A stretch of 5,526 nt of DNA from RGIG3009 sp045590415. GTDB taxonomy: Bacteria > Bacillota > Clostridia > Oscillospirales > Acutalibacteraceae. The stretch covers positions 1 to 5,526 of the forward strand of contig JAZNRA010000009.1 in assembly GCA_045590415.1 (NCBI GenBank), read 5' to 3'. Position numbers and translations under genes: made by a program. Positions 1 through 3,624 of this stretch are shown piece by piece. The notes beneath the pieces are model-generated. The model saw only the letters and a program-made list of their open reading frames with translations, made no database searches and had not been told where the DNA came from. The stretch's first letter is position 1. Each line of letters starts with the position of its first letter.

Positions 1-15
1 AGTTTTCGTTATCTC

Positions 16-67
16 TCCCTCCGTCTCGCCGCGGCGGCGGCTCGACACCTCCCTCGTCAGAGGGAGG
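16..67. repeat. Palindromic intergenic repeat, copy A
   Basis: This non-coding stretch ends in a perfect 8-bp inverted repeat (CCTCCCTC at 48-55, loop GTCA, GAGGGAGG at 60-67). A GC-rich arm precedes it (CCGTCTCGC at 21-29, then a CGG-rich run and TCGACACCTC at 42-51). The arm aligns with 183-208 (CCGTCTCGC, GCGGC, TCGGTCACCTC), with 6 extra bases (GGCGGC, 36-41) here. Read on the minus strand it has the shape of short intergenic elements I associate with Clostridia: a CCTCCCT palindrome, a variable GC-rich middle and a GACGGAGGGAGAGA end. That family resemblance is from memory and unverified. Confidence 0.55.
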
Positions 68-94
68 CGAGGGTGGGCACGACGGGTTGAAAGC

Positions 95-113
95 GGGCGG
101 ATGGTATCCGCCC
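95..113. repeat. Short perfect palindrome between two intergenic repeats
   Basis: GGGCGGAT (95-102) and ATCCGCCC (106-113) form an 8-bp inverted repeat around a 3-base GGT centre. It resembles a GGGCGGAT palindrome I recall as frequent between genes in Oscillospiraceae, but no other copy is in this window. On the minus strand the stem is followed only by GCTTTC, so it is at best a poor terminator for galE, whose stop lies about 180 bases upstream on that strand. Confidence 0.5.
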
Positions 114-150
114 CTATGGGTGAGGTTTTGGTTTGTGCGGAAAATTAGAC

Positions 151-280
151 AATCCCCCAGTCTTTTTGCGAGTAAAAAGACACCGTCTCGCTGCGGCTCG
201 GTCACCTCGCGGTTCTGACAGTCCACCGGACTGTCATTCATTGCCGCTCGGTCGCCTTCGGCTACCTTTACACAAGGAGG
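151..280. repeat. Composite palindromic intergenic repeat, copy B
   Basis: This 130-base non-coding block downstream of galE contains three inverted repeats in a row. They are GTCTTTTT (160-167) with AAAAAGAC (174-181); TGACAGTCC (216-224) with GGACTGTCA (228-236), a perfect 9-bp stem; and an imperfect GGTcGCC (250-256) with GGCtACC (260-266). The part at 183-208 is related to 21-51 in direct orientation. Read on the minus strand it begins CCTCCTTGTGTAAAGG and ends GGGGGATTGT, which matches my recollection of a mobile-looking intergenic element in Clostridia. It encodes no transposase and looks like a non-autonomous or RNA-structured repeat; no target-site duplication is evident. Confidence 0.5.
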
Positions 281-294
281 CCGGGTACGTAGCT

Positions 295-1311
295 TTAAGC
301 TTTATAGCCCTTGGGGTTTTGGGATTGCCAGCGCCAAGAGTCGCGGCACATATCTTCCAGACCGTATTCTGCTTCCCAACCGAGCAGCGTTTTGGCTTTG
401 GCGGGGTTGGAATAGCAGGTGCCGATGTCGCCGGGGCGGCGATCGACGATGGCGTAGGGGACCGGAACGTTGTTGACCTTTTCAAAGGTTTTAACAAGGT
501 CCAAAACGCTGTAACCGGTGCCGGTGCCGAGGTTGACTGCCTCGATGCCGGTGGTCTTCATCGCGTAATTGACCGCGCAGACGTGACCGCGGGCGAGGTC
601 GACAACGTGGATATAGTCGCGCACACCCGTGCCGTCGGGCGTATCGTAATCGTTACCGAAGACGGACAGTTTCTCACGCTTGCCGACGGCAACTTGCGTG
701 ACGTACGGCATCAGGTTGTTCGGGATGCCGCTGGGATCTTCACCGATGCGGCCGCTCTTGTGCGCGCCGATGGGGTTAAAGTACCGCAGCAGGACCACCG
801 ACCAGTCGGGATCGGATACGCAAAGGTCTTGCAGGATGCATTCGATCATGAACTTGGTGCGGCCGTAGGGGTTGGTGACGGCGCCCACCTCCATCGTTTC
901 ATTCAGCGGGGAGGGGTTGTTCATGCCGTACACGGTGGCAGACGAGCTGAACACCATGCGTTTACAACCGAACTCGCGCATGACGCTACAAAGTACGAGC
1001 GTGCCGTTGACGTTGTTATCGAAATACTCGAGCGGTTTTTCCACCGATTCGCCGACCGCTTTGAGACCCGCGAAATGAATGACGACGTCGATATCGTTCT
1101 CGCGGAAAATGCGGCGGAGGCCTTCGGCGTCGCGGATATCGCACTCATAGAACGGAAAATCCTTGCCGGAGAGTTCTTTGACGCGGTTCAGCGCCTCGAT
1201 ATCCGAGTTGTAGAAGTTATCCAGCACCACGATGTCGTGACCGGATGAGAGCAGCTCGATGCAGGTGTGGCTGCCGATATAGCCGCAGCCGCCGGTAATC
1301 AATATTGACAT
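295..1311 (-). CDS. galE: UDP-glucose/UDP-N-acetylglucosamine 4-epimerase GalE
   Basis: This cytoplasmic NAD-dependent short-chain dehydrogenase-type epimerase interconverts UDP-galactose and UDP-glucose, and here probably UDP-GalNAc and UDP-GlcNAc. The protein is 338 residues, the same length as E. coli GalE, and complete. Visible features are the Rossmann motif GGCGYIGSH (residues 7-15), Asp31 at the end of the second strand, catalytic Ser124 in SSSATVYG (122-129), the Tyr149-Gly-Arg-Thr-Lys153 pair, RYFNPIGAH (176-184), Arg231 and NLGTG (260-264). Residue 299 is Cys where E. coli has Tyr, a substitution linked to acceptance of N-acetylated sugars. The Met at 1311 was chosen over an upstream in-frame Met because a GGGAGG ribosome site lies 8 bases before it and the conserved N-terminus starts there. 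It is transcribed divergently from the nucleotidyltransferase-kinase operon. No convincing intrinsic terminator follows it. Confidence 0.96.
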   Translation of the reverse strand: MSILITGGCGYIGSHTCIELLSSGHDIVVLDNFYNSDIEALNRVKELSGKDFPFYECDIRDAEGLRRIFRENDIDVVIHFAGLKAVGESVEKPLEYFDNNVNGTLVLCSVMREFGCKRMVFSSSATVYGMNNPSPLNETMEVGAVTNPYGRTKFMIECILQDLCVSDPDWSVVLLRYFNPIGAHKSGRIGEDPSGIPNNLMPYVTQVAVGKREKLSVFGNDYDTPDGTGVRDYIHVVDLARGHVCAVNYAMKTTGIEAVNLGTGTGYSVLDLVKTFEKVNNVPVPYAIVDRRPGDIGTCYSNPAKAKTLLGWEAEYGLEDMCRDSWRWQSQNPKGYKA

Positions 1312-1333
1312 TTTCGGTTCCTCCCAGTATAGT
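1305..1333 (+). promoter_or_regulatory. Near-consensus SigA promoter reading rightwards, overlapping the galE start
   Basis: TTGACA (1305-1310, six of six consensus), a 17-base spacer, and TATAGT (1328-1333, five of six). The expected transcript start is near 1340, giving a leader of about 168 bases before the nucleotidyltransferase ATG at 1508. The -35 box covers the galE start codon and the spacer covers its ribosome site, so polymerase here would obstruct galE. The same TTGACA-17-TATAGT combination precedes the antiporter gene. It is the best promoter candidate for the two-gene operon; the match is seen and its activity is inferred. Confidence 0.62.
1320..1325 (-). promoter_or_regulatory. 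galE ribosome binding site
   Basis: GGGAGG on the minus strand lies 8 bases before the ATG at 1311. It fixes the galE start and rules out the 30-residue N-terminal extension that an upstream in-frame ATG at 1401 would add. It lies inside the -35/-10 spacer of a plus-strand promoter (1305-1333). Confidence 0.88.
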
Positions 1334-1342
1334 AGTAAATAG

Positions 1343-1362
1343 AAAAACGCTCGTGCGTTTTT
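1343..1362. promoter_or_regulatory. Palindrome between the two opposing transcription starts (candidate operator or hairpin)
   Basis: AAAAACGC (1343-1350) and GCGTTTTT (1355-1362) form a perfect 8-bp inverted repeat around TCGT. The site lies between the -10 boxes of the two opposing promoters and covers both predicted starts (near 1340 and 1360). As DNA it could be an operator blocking both promoters. As plus-strand RNA it is a weak hairpin with a U-tract (1358-1363). The palindrome is seen; its function is inferred. Confidence 0.5.
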
Positions 1363-1366
1363 TACC

Positions 1367-1395
1367 ATTATAACGCATTTCGCTGCGTTTTTCAA
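1367..1395 (-). promoter_or_regulatory. galE promoter
   Basis: On the minus strand: TTGAAA (-35, 1390-1395), a 17-base spacer, then a perfect TATAAT (-10, 1367-1372). The expected start is near 1360, giving a leader of about 50 bases before the galE ATG. The spacer contains an inverted repeat (AACGCA / TGCGTT), and another palindrome straddles the expected start, so repressor control is plausible. Confidence 0.8.
1372..1389. promoter_or_regulatory. Inverted repeat inside the galE promoter spacer
   Basis: AACGCA (1372-1377) and TGCGTT (1384-1389) are perfect 6-bp arms separated by TTTCGC. They almost fill the spacer between the galE -35 and -10 boxes, a classic repressor position. The arms share AACGC/GCGTT with the palindrome at 1343-1362 but are set four bases further apart. 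On the plus strand the second arm runs into TTTTT (1388-1392), so a leader hairpin is the alternative. Confidence 0.4.
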
Positions 1396-1446
1396 TGGCA
1401 AGATGTATCCGCGACGAAAAATCCACCAAATTTGCCGAAACGGCTA

Positions 1447-1475
1447 TTGCGTGAAAACGGCGGGCGATGTACCAT
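1447..1475 (+). promoter_or_regulatory. Weak second promoter candidate for the nucleotidyltransferase-nahK operon
   Basis: TTGCGT (1447-1452), a 17-base spacer, and TACCAT (1470-1475). The boxes match consensus at only three and four of six positions, but the spacing is ideal and the start would fall near 1482, about 25 bases before the ATG. It could supply a short-leader transcript if the stronger site at 1305-1333 is inactive. Confidence 0.22.
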
Positions 1476-1507
1476 AAAAAGGAAATATAAAGAAAAGAGG
1501 TTTTTGC

Positions 1508-2419
1508 ATGAAACCGACTCTCGTGATCATGGCTGCCGGGATGGGCAGCCGCTTTGGCGGACTCAAACAGTTGACACCTGTCGGCCCGAACGGTCAATTG
1601 CTGATCGATTACTCGATCTACGATGCGATTCAGGCCGGATTCGGCAAGATCGTGTTCGTTATCAAGCATGCGATCGAAAAGGAGTTTAAAGAGCTGCTCG
1701 GTGACCGCATTGCCGCGAAGTTCCCGGTGGAATACGTGTACCAAGAGTTGGATCGTTTGCCTGACGGATATACCGTTCCCGAAGGCCGCACCAAGCCGTG
1801 GGGAACCGCTCACGCAATTTTGTGCTGCCGCGGTGTGGTGAACGAGCCGTTCATGGTGATCAACGCAGACGATTTTTACGGACGTGAAAGCTATCGGCTG
1901 TTGGCGGATTTCTTATCTAAGCCGCAGCCGGAGGGACCGATGTCGTTTGCTATGTCGGCGTATATTCTGGAAAACACGCTGACCGAAAACGGTTACGTTT
2001 CCCGCGGTATCTGCTCGGTGGACGAGAACGGCAAGCTGTGCGGTTTAGTGGAGCGCACCCACATTGAAATGGTGGACGGCAAAGCGCAGTTCAGCGAAGA
2101 CGACGGTAAGACGTGGGAAGTACTTCCTGCCGGTTGCGCCGTTTCGATGAACGCGTGGGCGTTCCCTGCCGAGATGTTGGATCATCTGGAGGAGCGCTTT
2201 AAGGTGTTCTTAGATACCACGGCAAAGGCAAACCCCGCCAAAGCCGAGTTCTTCCTGCCGTTTGCGGTCAACGATATGATGGCAGACGGTGAGGCAGACA
2301 CCACGGTGCTGCGCACCCCCGACCGTTGGTACGGCATGACCTATGCGGAAGATAAGATCGACGTGCAAAACGCGATTGCGGATATGACCGAAAACGGCAT
2401 TTATCCTGCCGATATGTAA
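1508..2419 (+). CDS. Sugar-1-phosphate nucleotidyltransferase (probable UDP-sugar pyrophosphorylase)
   Basis: This is a 303-residue cytoplasmic GT-A-fold nucleotidyltransferase that would join a sugar 1-phosphate to a nucleoside triphosphate, releasing pyrophosphate. The N-terminal nucleotide-binding loop reads AAGMGSRFGGLKQ (residues 9-21), a variant of the usual GxGxR...PK signature. GTAHA (99-103) is a typical base/phosphate contact loop, and NADDFYG (119-125) carries the metal-binding aspartate. Late conserved-looking parts are MNAWAF (214-219) and a Trp-Tyr-Gly segment (274-276). An exact Asp-box (SEDDGKTW, 196-203) sits in the middle. AGAGG (1496-1500) lies 7 bases before the ATG. Gene order with nahK 15 bases downstream and galE divergent points to UDP-GlcNAc/UDP-GalNAc or UDP-Gal/UDP-Glc synthesis. 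The fold is secure; the sugar and nucleotide are inferred. Confidence 0.88.
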   Translation: MKPTLVIMAAGMGSRFGGLKQLTPVGPNGQLLIDYSIYDAIQAGFGKIVFVIKHAIEKEFKELLGDRIAAKFPVEYVYQELDRLPDGYTVPEGRTKPWGTAHAILCCRGVVNEPFMVINADDFYGRESYRLLADFLSKPQPEGPMSFAMSAYILENTLTENGYVSRGICSVDENGKLCGLVERTHIEMVDGKAQFSEDDGKTWEVLPAGCAVSMNAWAFPAEMLDHLEERFKVFLDTTAKANPAKAEFFLPFAVNDMMADGEADTTVLRTPDRWYGMTYAEDKIDVQNAIADMTENGIYPADM

Positions 2420-2423
2420 GGAG
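2417..2423 (+). promoter_or_regulatory. nahK ribosome binding site overlapping the upstream stop codon
   Basis: TAAGGAG contains the stop codon of the nucleotidyltransferase, so terminating ribosomes arrive on the nahK initiation site and coupling is likely. The gap to the ATG at 2435 is 11 bases, somewhat long. The second in-frame ATG at 2441 would be 17 away, so 2435 is preferred. Confidence 0.8.
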
Positions 2424-2434
2424 AATTATAAACG

Positions 2435-3514
2435 ATGAATATGGTAGAGATCGCAAAACAATTTGCACTGGACCGCGAGCCGCTGACCGCAGAGCCGTAC
2501 GGCTGCGGACATATTAACGATACGTACTGCGTGCAGGCCGCTGACAAGCGCTATATTTTGCAACGCATCAACCACAACGTGTTTCCCGACGTCAAGGGAC
2601 TCATGAGCAACATTCAGCGTGTGACCGAGACCATCCGCGAAAAGGTGGTGGAGGCGGGCGGCGATCCCGAGCGGGAATGCTTGCAGATCATTCCGACCAA
2701 AGACGGAAAGGCGTATTTGGAGCACGAGGGCAACTATTATCGGATGTACGTGTTCGTGGAGCGCACGTTATCGTTGCAGACGGTGGAAAACCCGATCCAC
2801 TTCTACTATTCCGCCGTGGCGTTCGGTCAGTTCCAGCGCCGTTTGGCGGACTTCCCCGCGGAGACCTTAAGTGAGGCGATCCCGAATTTCCACAACACCG
2901 TAAACCGTTACAAGAACTTTGAAGCGGCGGTGGCGGCGGATAAGATGGGACGTGCCGCGTCTCTGAAAGAGGAGATCGCGTTCGTGCGCGAGCGCAAGGC
3001 AGATACCGAATTGGTCGTTTCCTTGCTGGCAAGCGGCGAGTTGCCGCTGCGCGTGACGCACAACGATACCAAGCTCAACAACGTGCTGCTGGACGATGAG
3101 ACCGGCAAGCCCATGGCGGTAATCGATCTGGATACCGTGATGCCCGGCTCGTCCTTGTACGATTTCGGTGACAGCATCCGTTTCGGCACCAATCCCGCGG
3201 CGGAAGACGAGACCGATCTTTCCAAGGTGTATTGCGACGTTTCCTTGTTTGAGGAGTACACCAAAGGTTTCCTCGAGGCCTGCGGCGAGAGCTTGACAGC
3301 AAAAGAAAAAGAATTGCTGCCGTTCTCGGGCTATCTGATGACGCTCGAATGCGGTATTCGTTTCCTCACCGACTATTTAGAGGGCGACACCTATTTCAAG
3401 ATCCATTATCCCGAGCAGAATCTCCACCGCTGCCACACCCAATTTAAGTTGGCGGCCGATATCCAAGCAAAGATGGACGAGCTGTGCGAGATCGTGAAAA
3501 AGTACGATAAATAA
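2435..3514 (+). CDS. nahK: N-acetylhexosamine 1-kinase (NahK/LnpB type)
   Basis: This cytoplasmic kinase of the aminoglycoside-phosphotransferase (APH) fold is predicted to phosphorylate GlcNAc/GalNAc at the anomeric carbon with ATP. At 359 residues it has the length I recall for Bifidobacterium longum NahK and shares long stretches with it from memory: PYGxGHINxTY (residues 21-31), YILQ (40-43), AADKxGRAA (167-175), LRVTHNDTKLNN (205-216), IDLDTxMPGS (230-239), DFGDSIRFG (243-251) and ECGxRFLxDYLEGD (305-318). Asp211 in HNDTKLNN is the expected catalytic base, and Asp231/Asp233 the metal-binding acids. It is the second gene of the operon, its ribosome site overlaps the previous stop, and an intrinsic terminator follows 9 bases after its stop. 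Other hexoses (Gal, Glc, ManNAc) are possible side or main substrates; family assignment is firm, exact sugar less so. Confidence 0.93.
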   Translation: MNMVEIAKQFALDREPLTAEPYGCGHINDTYCVQAADKRYILQRINHNVFPDVKGLMSNIQRVTETIREKVVEAGGDPERECLQIIPTKDGKAYLEHEGNYYRMYVFVERTLSLQTVENPIHFYYSAVAFGQFQRRLADFPAETLSEAIPNFHNTVNRYKNFEAAVAADKMGRAASLKEEIAFVRERKADTELVVSLLASGELPLRVTHNDTKLNNVLLDDETGKPMAVIDLDTVMPGSSLYDFGDSIRFGTNPAAEDETDLSKVYCDVSLFEEYTKGFLEACGESLTAKEKELLPFSGYLMTLECGIRFLTDYLEGDTYFKIHYPEQNLHRCHTQFKLAADIQAKMDELCEIVKKYDK

Positions 3515-3523
3515 TTTGTGCAG

Positions 3524-3553
3524 AAAGGCCTCCCCTCAAGGGGAGGCCTTTTT
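3524..3553 (+). terminator. Intrinsic terminator of the nucleotidyltransferase-nahK operon
   Basis: AAAGGCCTCCCC (3524-3535), loop TCAA, and GGGGAGGCCTTT (3540-3551) form a perfect 12-bp stem running into a T-tract (3549-3553). It begins 9 bases after the nahK stop and separates the operon from the antiporter promoter 12 bases further on. Confidence 0.95.
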
Positions 3554-3564
3554 GTTGGCAGAAG

Positions 3565-3593
3565 TTGACAAGTTTTTTGGTATATGGTATAGT
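3565..3593 (+). promoter_or_regulatory. Promoter of the antiporter gene
   Basis: TTGACA (3565-3570, full consensus), a 17-base spacer, and TATAGT (3588-3593, five of six). The expected start is near 3600, giving a leader of about 25 bases that ends in a strong AGGAGG site. Its location directly after a strong terminator supports independent, probably housekeeping-type expression. No operator-like palindrome is seen around it. Confidence 0.88.
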
Positions 3594-3610
3594 CGAAACA
3601 GAGTTTTTGT

Positions 3611-3616
3611 AGGAGG
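3611..3616 (+). promoter_or_regulatory. Antiporter ribosome binding site that decides the start
   Basis: AGGAGG is a perfect Shine-Dalgarno sequence. The in-frame ATG at 3619 is only 2 bases away and too close for initiation. The ATG at 3625 is 8 bases away and ideal, so the protein should begin MKRTRRPRW rather than MFMKRT. Confidence 0.9.
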
Positions 3617-3624
3617 GAATGTTT

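Noticed and set aside
160..181. GTCTTTTT/AAAAAGAC stem as the galE intrinsic terminator
   Set aside because: On the galE strand the stem is followed by TGGGGG rather than a U-tract, and the stem is mostly A-T pairs.
133..1248. A 371-codon open frame on the plus strand opposite galE
   Set aside because: It lies almost wholly antisense to a complete galE with all catalytic residues. Its translation has no recognisable domain, it begins inside the repeat block, and no good ribosome site precedes it. It is a GC-driven shadow frame.
1312..1401. N-terminal extension of GalE by 30 residues from an upstream in-frame ATG
   Set aside because: The extension would cover the promoter, lacks its own ribosome site and precedes the conserved MSILITGG start, which has GGGAGG at the right distance and gives the standard 338-residue length.
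1486..1491. TATAAA as a -10 box for the nucleotidyltransferase gene
   Set aside because: It is too close to the ribosome site (1496-1500), leaving almost no leader, and no -35-like hexamer lies 17 bases upstream.
1217..1813. A 198-codon minus-strand frame spanning the divergent control region
   Set aside because: It overlaps galE's start, both promoters and the first third of the nucleotidyltransferase, and its product resembles no family. The two flanking genes explain the sequence better.
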